Counted from the first letter of the stretch, positions 36,003 to 47,775 are shown. The stretch is 64,000 nucleotides of DNA from Takakia lepidozioides (GCA_030704615.1 CM060734.1:4588001-4652000); one strand, 5' to 3'. Notes: generated by a model from the letters alone, not told the origin. A program made the numbers and translations.

Positions 36003-36075
36003 GTGAGTATACTATAGTGGTAAGGGTTATGTTCATAAGGCGTAGGCATGCGGGTTCAAACCCAGGTTCGTGCTT
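36003..36075 (+). repeat. tRNA-derived SINE head
   Basis: TATAGTGGTAAGG is an A-box-like element; GCGGGTTCAAACCCAGG some 30 bases later is a perfect B box. The anticodon arm does not fold canonically. The unit is followed by pyrimidine-rich DNA, as in tRNA-derived SINEs. A true tRNA gene is unlikely. Confidence 0.45.
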
Positions 36076-38150
36076 TTGTTTTATCCCCTGTTGGTCCACC
36101 CTATGTACACGACACGCATGCAACTCTCTCCCCTCGCCTTTTCCCCACCAACGCCGCCGCAGCTCCACCCGCATGAAAACTCACTGTGAGTGTCTCTGTC
36201 TCTTCTATTTTCTTCCTTGTTGATGTAAGTTGTTTCTTTTTTGTTTTGCATTGCCCTAATCCCCCTTCTATTTTGTTGTGGCAGCTTATGCCAGCATCTG
36301 AGAATATAAAGACTATAGATGGTGGGAGGCTATGATTGAAAGTTGGTATTTCCATAAGATCAAACATTGGATTGTCATGTGATTTCTCCTAAATATATCC
36401 CCAGTTTTATGCAGAACAGGAGGGGATAACACATTCAACGAAGAACTGGGTTCTGCCAGTCCTAAACCTATGTGTCAGTGGTTGGTAGACATGGCTAGCG
36501 GCCGATGGACAACGAAGAGTTTTACTGTGGTAGCCACGAGTATTTTTTAGATGGAACTTTAGGTTTGTATGTCACATTTTACCATGGTTTGTTTGGTACA
36601 CGTCCGCGCACAATTTTCTTTTTGGTGAGGATTGAGTTGACTTCCTGTTTGATTTGCTCATACTCAAAAGTTTTGAACTTGTAGGGTTTCATGTGTCCAG
36701 TTTCCAGGGGAATCAAGATTTGTGTGGAACAGTGGTTGGTAAGCAGTGTCCAGGACAACCCCCATTACCTCCCCCTCCTCCATACGAGCCACCTCCCTCT
36801 CCTTGTGGCCAATCCAGTGACCCATGTAAATGCCTCTGATCCTCAAATTCCTAGGTTCAGGCACTGGTCTTGCCCTCTAGTGTTATCCCTCCTACAGCTT
36901 TAAGTTTTAATGGAAGCTTAGGGTTACTGCTGATTATGCTTTTCTTTCAGTGTCTTTAAAGGCATGTTGGGAGTAAGCCTTAGTTGTAATTTAGTTGACA
37001 AGCATCCTCACTAGCCTGTATTCCAGCTATATGTTGCCCAGGGTGCCTTGGGTACAGAGAACGTTGATAGGACAACTGGCCTGGGTTAGTGCTCTAGTAC
37101 TTTGGCAGAGCACTTTGTGTCGAATCGCCTTAATCAAGATCATGTGCTCATGCAGCACGAAATTCGCAATCATCAAGTACATGAGCAATTGCTGGGGGGG
37201 GGGGGGTGGCTGCGGGTGTCGCTTTGCTGTTCGCAGTTCCAGCTATTGGCTTTGCCTGGTGGCGACGTCGCCGGGTCTGTGGAGGCCTTCTTAGATGTTC
37301 CTAGTATATGTAAAACACTGCATTTGTGCAAGAACAACACTGCAAGTGCAAAAAGAGGAGCGCAGCCCTGGTGGTGAGCTGCAGTTTCAAACAGAGATAA
37401 TTTTTGGACTCATGATTGCATTCAGTACTTCACCGCTACTCTCTGATCCTGTTGAGATGAGACATGATATTTACATGTGTAATGAGAGTCCACATAAGAG
37501 CAATTTGAGAATAGGGATTAATGGGGATGGAATAGATTGTGGGTTCCAAACTGATTAAGTGTTCGTTTTCTGCCCAAAAGGGTGGTCATGGTTTCCATTA
37601 CAGATGGATATCTTAGCATTCCACCTAACTAGGATCCTGGTGAAGCTTCTTGCAAGATCATTGTGGGTGTCTATTATCTACTCTCCTCTTCCTATTTCTT
37701 TTCTTTTCATGGTTTTATGATGAAAGGTGTAGGAGCCCCCTCCAGAATCAGGCTTAGCTTCAGCATCACAATTCAGTGTCATTGGGTTTGCATTCCAGTA
37801 TTTTGGGTTTTCCTAAGGCTGTCGCTGATGTTCTTTCTGGTCTTGTTTTGAAACCTCTCTTGAATATCAAGTTCAATGTGTGTTCAATTCCTGATACACT
37901 TTTTGAAACCATGCTGATTGCAGTAGTCTCTGGAGCACTGCATAGTCTTCATGGCTATTATGATCTTCCCTTATGATGCATGGCCCCAAGACACCCCTCT
38001 GACGCCATTGGACGTTTCGCAAACACCATTTTGTGGTCTGTTTGTTTCAAGCGTTCAATTCTGAAACTCTTTCCCTTGTGGTTGTAACATTAATGGTGCT
38101 GCTTTTGCTTCAATTTGCTGGAACGTTTGTGAAAAAAACAGTGCTTATTC
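36076..38150. other. No gene recognised; G-run
   Basis: Short frames only. A run of about 13 G at 37194-37206 could form a quadruplex or vary in length. I searched for further tripeptidyl-peptidase exons upstream of 38171 and saw none. Confidence 0.4.
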
Positions 38151-38170
38151 ATGTTTGGCATGTATACAGG

Positions 38171-38325
38171 TGGTAAACAAACATGAGGTAATGTTTGTCA
38201 GCAATGCTAGAAATAATGGACCATCATTGACCACTATGGGTGCACCAGGGGGCACAGCCTCCAGCATCTTGGGCATAGGGGCCTATGTGTCCCCTGCAAT
38301 GGCAAAAGCCGCTCACTCAATGGTA
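38171..38325 (+). pseudogene. Isolated tripeptidyl-peptidase II exon
   Basis: A single 51-codon block starts VVNKHEVMFVSNARNNGP and includes TMGAPGGTASS and GAYVSPAMA. This is characteristic of the subtilisin-like domain of TPP2, the giant cytosolic serine peptidase that trims proteasome products; the NNGP asparagine is the oxyanion residue. The block is bordered by a splice acceptor (GTATACAG) and donor (ATG|GTAGTT), so it is one intact exon. The residue before NNGP is Arg where the family normally has Gly. No neighbouring TPP2 exons are visible within several kb, so it is probably a duplicated gene fragment rather than part of a live gene. Confidence 0.75.
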
Positions 38326-38389
38326 GTTTTAGCTTATTCAGATCTCGGATCCCTTCAGGTCCCTTAAGATCCATCAATTTATATACAAA

Positions 38390-39545
38390 TAATTGAGTTA
38401 CAAATTAAGAACTACTTAAAAAAATAATTAATTTCAATATATTAAGTCTTTATCGTATTTATATTTTCAATCTTTAGAAGCTAATACAATTATATTATAT
38501 ACTATAAACTCATTTTGTTGTGTTATCTTCTTGAAATTGTTGTATATCATTTAAAAAAAAATTGTAATTAATCAACATGTTTACTCTATATAAAAATTCT
38601 CATATTTATCAATCTCTAATTCTTTTTTAAATTTGTTACATATCTATATGTAAATGAATGTAGGTGTTTATTTTAATTTATATATTTAATTATTAAAGTA
38701 TTTTTTCAGTCTACCTAGTAATATCCATATATTTTCAACTTTTCAAAATCTCTAGTTTTCTTCAGATCTTAGATCCCTTCAGGTCCTTTAGATGCATCAA
38801 TTTATATACCATTTCACATCTACTAACATTAATATTACAAAATCATTTTTTTTATATTTCATATGCTCCTAAGGTTTATTATTATTATTTATCGTTTATT
38901 TCTTATATATATCATTTATAATTTACAATCTAACTCATGATGATCTATATTCCTCGACACAGATGACTTGTACGAAAAACAAATCAAGCAATATGTCGTT
39001 TTTATTATCCATTACCTCCTATGCATTTAACTTTGATTTTAGAACCTTTTCAACAAGACTTAGATGGAGCTTAGATGACAATCATACAAGACGATATGCA
39101 AAGATAGCAAACGATATATTTGATACACTAAATAAAATGGATGTTAATACAAATATTTCTTTCAGCAAACTGATTGGATTATTTAATTTAGAAATGGACA
39201 CATTTTTTTTTTTTTACGAAATCGACTGAAAAAACCAATATTTTTAAAAAGAGCATGTAAAAATATTCGCACACGTGTTAAATTAGCAACCAAGCGAGAA
39301 TCTGAATATATAGCTGCAACATTTAATTTGAATACCAGGAAAACAATTCACATAATTGCGGGGTATAAACCTCCAACACTACAATTAACTATTTTCTTGT
39401 ATTCTCTCAAAAAGCTCATTGATAATTTCCCACATACATGTCCAACTAATAAGGGATTTTAATGTAGATCTTTTACAGAGTAATATAGTAACAACAAATC
39501 AATTGCAAAAATTCATTGTCTTCTTTTCACATGCAACTCTAATTC
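38390..39545 (+). other. AT-rich island with endonuclease-like remnant
   Basis: Base composition drops abruptly to very AT-rich compared with both sides. A frame at 38963-39229 encodes 88 residues without known motif. Further on, at 39355-39545, two overlapping frames carry AGYKPPTLQLTIFLYSLKKL and RDFNVDLLQSN, which together resemble the endonuclease (EEP) domain of LINEs or helentrons, where GDFN is catalytic. Stops and a frameshift show decay. The origin is unclear: an old retroelement or an AT-rich insert. Confidence 0.4.
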
Positions 39546-39549
39546 TTAA

Positions 39550-40435
39550 TTAGTACTTCAAAGCGCAGGGGGAGGAAGCTGCTCCAAGATTTTGCCAGCA
39601 CCTGGGGTAAAAATGACCTGCTCGGAGCCTGTCTTCCCAACTTACGCATTCAATGGCAGCAATCCATCCCCGCTCAATGGGAGGTCCCCTGGTGATGGGG
39701 AGGACACTGAATTCAACTGGCGTCACAAACGAGCTAGAGACCCTAAGTCTAAAGCGCACTTGAAATTCTAGTACCTCCAAGTTACTCTTCAGATAACACT
39801 CACCACCCCTGCAATCGCTCACTTTTTCCCGAGGTGGGTTCAGCTCTAGGCACTTGTTGATTCTGTGCTGCGATGCCTTCTCAATTCTCCACTGCTTTTC
39901 TCTACGCTCTTCTCAGATTCTCTTAGAAGACCTATCCTCTCTTAGTAGCATTTCCACCTCTGCTCGATGTGGCACCAGCCTCCATAGCTCGTCTCTCTTC
40001 TCTGATCGGTTTAGCTAGCTAGTTTGCTAGAGTCACGGGAAAGTTTCCCCCCAGTAAGCCTTCATGGCCCCAGAAGTGGTTATTTTTCCACTAATGTGAC
40101 ACTTCTTTTATTAATTTATATTGATTAACTTGTATTATTAATTTTATTAATTTATAATTAGTACTACTATTTATAGATCTCAACTAGACCATGTTTAGAC
40201 AAATGCACCTCACCAACACTGCATGTTTGGCATTATAGAAGCATATTGGACGGACCATAAACCTATATTTATTGCCTATAGATTACCTAATTACATTCCT
40301 TGCTACGAACATATATCATCATCATAATACTCTAATAGGTATTCACCATAAGGATGAGCCATTACGGGACGAGCCGCTTGTTTTTAAAGGAAAGGGGAGC
40401 GGTGACAATATATATAAACCAAAAGGGGACATAGG
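39550..40435. other. No gene recognised
   Basis: Holds a minus-strand 90-codon frame (39550-39822) without recognisable motif and AT-rich spacer up to the SINE tail. Nothing further supported. Confidence 0.35.
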
Positions 40436-40439
40436 CTCT

Positions 40440-40628
40440 ATATATATCTCTATATATATATATATATATATTTGACGCCTCCCGAAGTAAGCGTAAATTA
40501 TGGAGTCTCTTCACCCCGAAGGGTTACTGCCTTCCGTTAGAAAGGTGGACACCTTTGTGACACCAATCGGTGGATTGAACCCACAACCACTTCCGAGGTG
40601 GTATGTGCCCATTACCACTATATATGAA
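40440..40628 (-). mobile_element. tRNA-derived SINE (Pro-like head)
   Basis: On the minus strand the unit starts with TATAGTGGTAATGG (A box). It has a good anticodon-type hairpin ACCAC-CTCGGAA-GTGGT, whose loop would carry CGG (proline), and GTGGGTTCAATCC (B box, short of a canonical T arm). A unique body of about 90 bases ends GGGAGGCGTC and then an (AT)n tail at 40437-40473. Head, body and simple-repeat tail are the standard SINE layout. Confidence 0.65.
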
Positions 40629-40834
40629 GCGATGTAGTTTGTTTGTTGTGTTTGTTGGCTCTGTCCCTTCAAGACAGAGACTTTGCATCATGTTGAAGTC
40701 AATGGAGAAAAAATGGTCAACTGACCTTACACCGTGTCAAGACTGTTATTGGTTTACAATGTATGTTACATGTGATGAACTATGTTTATACCATTTAGCC
40801 CAATGACGGTCTTGACATGGTGTAAACATAGTTC

Positions 40835-41062
40835 ATCACATGTACATATATATATATAAAGGGAAACAGCTGGGAGCGACAGCTCACAAGTCAGGCCCCT
40901 TAATAGTGAGAGGAGAAAATAACCTCTTTCACAGTAACCTGCCATGAGGCGTAGGAATGGGACATCACCCAGGAACCATACCACACCTGTCAGTAGCAAG
41001 ATTTGACCCCAAAATCGTCTGGGTGGCACTTAGTGTACTTAACCAACTGAGCTACTGACTGT
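40835..41062 (-). mobile_element. Second tRNA-derived SINE-like unit
   Basis: The minus strand reads GTCAGTAGCTCAGTTGGTTA (A box), later GGGGTCAAATCTTGC (B-box-like), and its flanks GTCAGTA and TACTGAC pair like an acceptor stem. A body of about 110 bases follows and then a TATATATATA tail near 40847-40858. Head sequence differs from the neighbour at 40.6 kb, so this is a separate family or older copy. Confidence 0.55.
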
Positions 41063-41690
41063 TGGTCTAACTTTACACTGTGTAAAAACTGGGATTGGCC
41101 TAAAAAAGTATTAAATCTAAATTATTTTATAAACATGCCAAAATCCCTATTAATTGAAAAGTTTGTACAAGTATGAGCTAATTTTATATTATGTTAATTG
41201 TGCTTTTGTTATTAACTCATGCAAAAGCTTCCGACAAAGTGTTCAGTCATATTATCTTTTTTCTTTTTTCTTTTTTTTTTCTTTTCTTGAAAAGGGACGA
41301 AGCCTCAGAACTTTATTTGAATTATTTGAAGGGAAAAAAATTAAAACCCTTTGATGCCCGAAGGCTGCCATAAGGCTCAACACACGACAGGGCGTGACGG
41401 ATATCCCGATGAACTATGACTGTGCTGCAGAAACTTTCAGCACGAAACGGATTAGAAACCGGTGACTAAGACCAGTTCGAGAAAACAGAAATAACATGGG
41501 CCTAGCCCAATGCACCTACCCTTGAAGAGGCTCTGATGGTACGTTGTGCATAATAGACAAGCATGGAGGGCCAACCACTCCTTGAAGAAGATTTTCCTTG
41601 CATGGAACCGTTGTAGAGAGCAGAGAAAATCTAAGTGCAGAGGAGGAGAGGAGGGGAGATCTATCTGTAGAGCAGCTTGGTCCTTGTACT
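41063..41690. other. No gene recognised
   Basis: Contains a T-rich tract (41254-41287) and unassigned sequence. No motif, splice pattern or repeat was recognised. Confidence 0.35.
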
Positions 41691-41699
41691 AGTCTTCAC

Positions 41700-42530
41700 A
41701 TGCTTCTAGTTGACATCCAATTTGTCAAACTCAAGGGAAGCGGAAGAGGAGGGCTCTGTGGTGTTGCCATTGAGGGGGGATATCCCTAGGCCAGACACAA
41801 TCTCCCGCTCCCGTGCATGCGCAGATGATGTCGTTTCTGCCCCAAGTGGCCCTGAAGGAACTGAGGAGGGCATGCTGCCGATCTGGGGATTTGACGATGC
41901 CTGCACGCACTTTTTCCCAAGCAAGTTTAGCTGCTATGGTAAGATCAAAAAATATCTTTGTGAGTGTAGCAGTGGTAGTGGAGTTAACATTGTCCAAGGA
42001 CCAGGAACATCTGGCTTTCTAGAGGTGCCATAGGGTGTATTCCCTCAAGGCTTCATAGATCGGACAGTCAATGGCTATGGATTTGGTAGTCCTGTCATAG
42101 TTGAGGAGCAGTACAACCTGGTTGGAGGGGAAAGCTTCCCATGATGCACTGTAGAATGAGTCAATAAATGGCCATATCAGACGGGGTGCTTGACAATGAA
42201 TGAGGCAGTGTTCCAGTGTTTCAATGGTCCATTGACAGCATGAGCAGAGCAGGGCCTCAAGGAAATTCAGAAAGTGTCCGACCTTGAGCACCCTATTTGC
42301 TACCTGCCAGAGGAAGGCACTAATTTTTGCGGGCTTAGTTTTTTCCCAAATGAGTTTCCAGATGTCTCCCCAATTTTCCTCATGGAAGTTTTCATGGTGC
42401 CATCTTGCATTCCATTTGAACCTATGGATTTGTGCCTAAACCCTTGAGTTATCCATCTCATAGAGGGTCTCCATTGGGTGTGACTTAGTGGGGAGTTGAG
42501 TGAGATGGCCTGCCTTATCAATTCAAATTA
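41700..42530 (-). pseudogene. LINE ORF2 3' end, zinc-binding region
   Basis: Consecutive minus-strand frames give FGKKLSPQKLVPSSGR, then LLCSCCQWTIETLEHCLIHC followed by APRLIW, then AAKLAWEKVRAG. C-C...ET-EHCL-HC is the zinc-binding motif found after reverse transcriptase in plant L1-type LINEs. Three frame changes and several stops show decay. The RT domain itself is not present in the window, as expected for a 5'-truncated copy. Confidence 0.6.
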
Positions 42531-42594
42531 TTGATAAACGAATAAAAATACATATACTATTTTATTTAATACATAAAACATATATATACACTAT

Positions 42595-42707
42595 AAGTAA
42601 ATTAAAATTAAAAAAAACTGGTTCGGAAAATGCAGATGCGTATACAACCCCGTCCTCGAAGGTTTGAGCCCACGACCAAGCTTGTAAGCCGCTTAGACTC
42701 GATGAGT
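42595..42707 (-). repeat. tRNA-derived SINE-like remnant
   Basis: On the minus strand GTGGGCTCAAACCTTCG is a near-perfect B box, preceded by AAGCGGCTTACAAGC. A short body runs to TTTTCCGAACCAG and a T-rich tail at 42600-42617. No clear A box is seen. Confidence 0.4.
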
Positions 42708-43267
42708 CTTGTGGGGGCATCTCGAGATGCCTCGAGAACATGCCTGGTAGGAGGCCACGAGGACTTTCTTGAAAAACGCACTGGAAATCAACTATGGTCA
42801 CATTCAAGTAGAGGATCCCATATACTTTCATCGTTCCCTTCATGTCCGGAAATTGCTAGAGAATCTTGGAAAACAAAGTCAACTAAGCAATGGACTGAAA
42901 GATGGCATACATGATCGGCACAGTGTGCACATCTTGGAGGAGGGTATTTCAAGTGAAAATTGGGATGATGAAGAAAGATTGAAATGGGATCGCTGTTCTA
43001 TTCCTAGAGCTCAACTGTCCAGGGTTTGATCCCACCTGACCGGGCAATGCAATTGTATAGAGTGATACATATAGGAAAGCCATTTGTGATGATGTTCCCG
43101 TCTCACACTTGCCCATAAATAGGTTCATATCGGTACACATAAAAGCTGAAGGCTTACAGCCAGGTAAGTTGGCAGAAAGTGCCAATAAGATGAGGCCCTG
43201 CAAAAGTGGAAATTCCAATATCGTTTCCTGCTATGATATCTTCTCAAGGATGCAGCTTGCCTACCTT

Positions 43268-43700
43268 TGAACAATACACAGATGCAAAGAGGAAAAGAGA
43301 TTGTAATTGCCCGATGAGCGGGCAGCCTAAGACAATATCTATTTTCTAATACATTGTCCGGGATATTCTCCCCAGGTAGTGACTTGCTTCAGGAACATCA
43401 ATAAGATTGTCCCTCCGCCTCTGTTCACCCACATTGAAAATGTTGAGGCTAAGCCTAAAGCCATGGCCCTGTTCGGATCTAATTGTTGGGCAGACCGCAC
43501 ATCGGGTTGATGATGGCTGTCTAGAGGATATTAGGACAGCCCTCGGGAACTAATTTATGTACAAAGGTAAGTCACACTACCGGAGTGAGCCCCTCACAAA
43601 GGTCGTTTCTGTTCCCTTTAGTTCCGCCCCAACTGGGTGCAGGGTCTATTATGGCAAGCGTCGTCTTATGAGTACATTCTCTCTCCAACCCACTGTAGCA
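43268..43700 (+). repeat. Dispersed repeat, copy 2 (LINE-like 3' remnant)
   Basis: Direct counterpart of 33170-33620, with blocks in the same order. The two are clearly diverged, so the insertions are old. No open frame survives. Confidence 0.55.
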
Positions 43701-45830
43701 GTCCAAAGTGGACTCTGGCTCAAACCAGCCAGGTCATGCCTGATAAGAGCAAATGTGTTGACAGGGGTATATTGCAACTCAAGAAGAGAAAGGTTCAGAC
43801 TCTGAAGAAAGATGACCCCAAAGCCTTAGGCCCACCACAAGGCCTGTGTAATTGTCCCATGACTGACATCACAAACTAAATCTCCTGCTTTGAGGATACG
43901 GTGCAATAAGGGACTCACCACTAGGTAAATTGTGGAGAAAAGAAGTCGGTGAGAAAGGCTCCCAGCAAGGGTGTGATGTTAGTAGTCCCCACGAAGTTTG
44001 TGACCAAGGGAGATGAATCTGGGAAGCTGATATGGATGCTATATACCAAGTAAAATACCAGGTTCAGTACAAAGTATGCCATTGTCTCTGCAGTCTCATT
44101 GCCTGCACACACACCAGTTCAGAATCTAGTGGTATTCCTCCATAGTTTACATGTTTACTCAGGTTGATTTTAATCAGAAAATACTGGTGCTGTTGTACTT
44201 TGGTTCTGAGGGGTAGATAAGCCCTTTACTGTAATTGCAAACCGCCACTATAACCCAAATACACACGCTCATATTCTCCGTGACCTACAGATACTGCCAC
44301 CGATTATTGCCTGTCCAGGTCCCACAAACAAGACAAGTGCTATGGACTGGACCTGTAGCTAAGACATCCTATCTAGCCATCAAAAAATTTCCCAAGCTCC
44401 CTGAGAATAGAAAATAGTACCGATGAAGGAAGGAGTCGTCCCCTTTTAGTCCCTTTAGTACAACTTAGATTAAGAGAATGCTTTGGGTGGGATGTTTTCA
44501 AGAACTTCACACCGAACTCTATAACAAGAGATCATGGCCCCTGGTATACTGTTCACATTTCCAGACTACCGAACATCCAATATCCACTGACTTCTGCTTG
44601 CACTGCTCAGGGTGTCACATTACCAAAAATGAAGAGGATTATATGTTCAAAAAATAATGTAACAGTGTAGTAACACATAGTATATCTTTAAAAATAATGT
44701 AACTATCAAATAATATACAACTCTATATACACATGGATTATCATACTTCCTCTTCATCTAACTCATTTGTATGCGTATACCACCAAGGCTCGTTTGGAGA
44801 TACATCTTTTAATGCAACTTTAGTATTACCCATATTCAAAGTCCTAGTTATAGTATGTTTTTTGTTCACTAAAGTTTGTCTACGATGGATTAGCTTGGTG
44901 AAAGGTACAAGGTCAAACGCCTTGTTAACTCATCAGGGCTGCCGCAGACCAGTGCTTTGGAATGAAGTGGTGCAACAGCAATAACGATGGTACTATTGTG
45001 AGTCGTGGGCACTAGTGTAGCAGTTCCCGCACAAGGAGTTGGTTAGTTTGCCGTAGCTGACTTGCACGTAGCAGAAGCAAAGAGTCCCGAAGTTACGATC
45101 ATTTATAGGTTTATGTTTCCAACGACCATGGGAGCATCTACAAACTGTCCAGACTTTGATCTTTTGTTTTTGTAACCTGTTGATGGTGTAGACAAGCATG
45201 CATAGTCATGAGAGCATGGTAGACTAGTCCAAGATCTGCGGCTGCAAAAGCTAGTTGATTGGGTTTCAGCTAAAGACCCAATTACTGGCAGTGTGTGAAA
45301 GATGATGCTGCTGCTACAGAACTGTGAATATGAGCTTATCAGGCAGGTTGTAAAGGGTCGACGATGGCCACCTAGAAGCAAGGAAATATGACGATTTATA
45401 ATATGACCAACGGCTGTACTGAAGCATGTTCGTACGTAAGACCTTTGATTCAAAGGTGGTGGTTACAGGGAATGACATCAGTGACGTGGCTAGTTGGTGG
45501 TTAGGTGGCCGCAGGCAGGCACGCATTAACAAAAGCGGAGGGAGCCCAGGCCACATCCACTAGCCCGTCTTGTCTTGCCTTGGGAGTGTGAAGGAGGATT
45601 AGGTGAAGATCCTCGGCAGATCAGAGCAGGGGGGAGTTCGTTGCCTTGGCTGGCTGGCCGTCATATGTGAGACAGTCGCTTAATAAGCTATATAGTTACG
45701 TTGCCAGGTGATCGTTTTTGTTTGCAAGTCTTCATTTGATGGCATGCCGGTAGCGCGGAGGTCTGATAAGTGACAGGGTTCTCATCAGTTTGCTCCAGCA
45801 GAGTATGCGTGGTGAATGTAGCAAGAAGGT
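43701..45830. other. No gene recognised
   Basis: Short frames on both strands, the longest 116 codons on the minus strand at 45103-45453. None shows a family motif or consistent splice structure. Confidence 0.35.
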
Positions 45831-45833
45831 GGT

Positions 45834-46091
45834 ATGTCGAGTGGCCGCAACATGCAATCAAAAAACAATGAAGTTAGTGAAGATGTGGAACCCCAGGTGA
45901 ATATCAGGCCTCACACTTGTTATCGTTGTACAACATGCGTTCAAAAGCAAGAAGAGATCAAAAGCAAAGCAAAGATAGTCCACAACCTTAGGGGTTTGTG
46001 GAAGAGGATTCGACATAGCTCCAAGAACTCGACAATCGACAGCACAAACAAGCAACGGTTTGCTAATTTCTACGAGCATTTTATCAGGTGA
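45834..46091 (+). CDS. Short hypothetical frame
   Basis: 85 codons starting at an alternative codon, with HTCYRCTTCVQKQEEIKSKA and a basic stretch LRGLWKRIRHSSK. It could be an upstream exon of the methyltransferase-like copy that follows, but no homology with copies A or B was found in this part. Confidence 0.2.
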   Translation: MSSGRNMQSKNNEVSEDVEPQVNIRPHTCYRCTTCVQKQEEIKSKAKIVHNLRGLWKRIRHSSKNSTIDSTNKQRFANFYEHFIR

Positions 46092-46242
46092 AGAGACTTC
46101 TTGAAAGTTTAAGAGCGGCGCTGGATCTTAATGACCATTGATGGTATGCAGATTTTGGTACTATGCTATTATGCAAATTTTCATTATGTCCAGATTCTGC
46201 ATTTCTCAAGGGCCATGTCAAACATAATGAGTGGATGCCATT

Positions 46243-47025
46243 CTCACAGGTGCCTCAATGTGGGCTGGGCAGTTTTCCGACCGGCACCTCTTTGCCTACG
46301 AGGAGGACACATCCGTGTGGGGATCCCATCTGGAAGGGCTTCAACGAAATGTGAAGGCTCCCATCGCAACCACTGACTCCTCGGAGGATTCCTCGGACTC
46401 GGAGGAAGAGACAATGGACATTGATGCCAAGGAGAACCCAGAATACGAGTGAGTGGAAACATTGTAAGTTTGCAAAGCCTTCTGGGTCATTCTTTCTTTC
46501 ACGTGAATGCCGGATTGTGGTTTTCATTGGTACGGGGAAGTGATTATTATGTGCAGGATTCCAAGATCTGGGTCGAAACCAGTGGCGCCTACATTTCTTG
46601 CCAGGGAGAATGTCCCGTTCTTTGTGAGGTCCGACTTCATGAAGAGCCCAGTGAAGGACTACTCCCTTCCTAGTTATGCAACTAAGCTTGCAAAGACAGC
46701 CATTAGACGATGTGAGAATCCCAGTAAAGTAGAGCTGATTTTGGAGAGGGCTAGGGAGGACAGAAGGAAGCGGAGAGAGTTGGCTGCAGCTGAGACAGGT
46801 AGACGCGTGCAGAAGTATGTATGTGATTCCGCGGAAGAGAGCGATGCAGATGACGACGACCCAACCGAGGTGAGATGGTCAGTTTCACAAGGGGAAGATG
46901 GGATTTTTGAAAGCCTGGCCAACGACCAGTCCGCTGGACATGAGAAAGGCAATGAGGGGGTGGAAGGGGAGCAGGACAATCTAGAACAGGGTGACGATAC
47001 TGATGATGATTTCCAAGATGGGTAG
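46243..47025 (+). pseudogene. ParB/methyltransferase-like family, copy C (3' part only)
   Basis: The first exon follows a TTCTCACAG acceptor and reads GASMWAGQFSDRHLFAYEED then SHLEGLQ, matching copy A from motif I onward (GASM...GRHLLALEDD...VGLQ). It becomes acidic (SSEDSSDSEEE) and stops near 46452. A second exon after about 46555 contains DYSLPSYATKLAKTA (copy A: CLPKYAAKMAERLA), then EDRRKRREL, then VQKYVCDSAEES. The last matches the tail motifs of A (VEYSAVLGSESS) and B (VKYIVDGSDGE). Everything upstream (ParB part, motif IV, the DxT of motif I) is missing or unrecognised, so it is a 3' fragment. It stands directly before the palindrome array. Confidence 0.55.
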
Positions 47026-47159
47026 AATTTTAAATAACTCTTTGTACATTTAAATTTACTTCCTGAATATATAAAGGCATTTCTTTGCAATTGAGGTCCC
47101 CTCTCCCATGTGCTACTAAACGACACCATCTCTGAAAGCACGTCCTTCCCAAAACCAAC

Positions 47160-47775
47160 AATGCGGTGCCGCATTTCCATGTCGGAACGGAAAAACGGAA
47201 ATGTGGCAACGGTAAATACATCGTTTTGGAAATGCGGCACTGCATTTCCATAACCGGGACACGAACAATTTTCCATTTCTTGTTTTGGACATCAGAAATC
47301 GTTGGGCCGAACGAAAATGCGGTGCCGCATTTCCATTTTGGACATGGAAGTTTGTTCATTTCCAGCCCCTTGCACGGAAATGCGGCACTTCATTCCATTG
47401 CGCTAAACAGAAATGCGGTGCCGCATTCGTATGTCGAACACGTTATTTCCATGTCGGACATGGAAATGCGGTACCGCATTTCCATTTTGGAGATGGAAGT
47501 TTGTCCAATTCCTGACCCTTGCACGGAAATACAGCACCGCATTCCATTGTGCTGGACGGAAATGTGGTGCCGCAATCCAGAACGGACATGGACATGCTTT
47601 GCCGCATTTGAAGGTCGAATATGGAAATGCGGTGCCGCATTTCCAATTTGAAGTATGGAAATGCCATGTGAACAAAGGAAATGCGGCACCGCATTTCCGT
47701 TGCGACCAGAACGGCGGAGTTGAAGCTGCCGGACATCAATGCATGGAAACAAAGGAAATGCGGTGCCGCATTTCC
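47160..47775. repeat. Dense array of ~22-bp palindromes, family C (13 copies)
   Basis: The consensus is arm GGAAATGCGG, centre TG, CA or TA, arm CCGCATTTCC. Copies start near 47160, 47197, 47228, 47313, 47376, 47410, 47462, 47525, 47558, 47591, 47623, 47677 and 47754; those at 47462, 47623, 47677 and 47754 are perfect. Spacing is irregular, about 30-80 bases. Part of the array is a higher-order duplication with a shift of about 149 bases (47331-47430 against 47480-47580). The core CGG-TG-CCG is shared with family A. It lies between copy C and a gypsy LTR. Confidence 0.9.

Noticed and set aside
36003-36075. Functional tRNA gene
   Set aside because: A and B boxes are good but the anticodon arm and acceptor pairing are not canonical; a SINE head is likelier.
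47160-47775. CRISPR-like array of palindromic repeats
   Set aside because: Repeats are palindromic and share a core, but they vary in sequence, spacing is irregular (30-80 bases), no cas genes occur, and the surrounding DNA is clearly eukaryotic.
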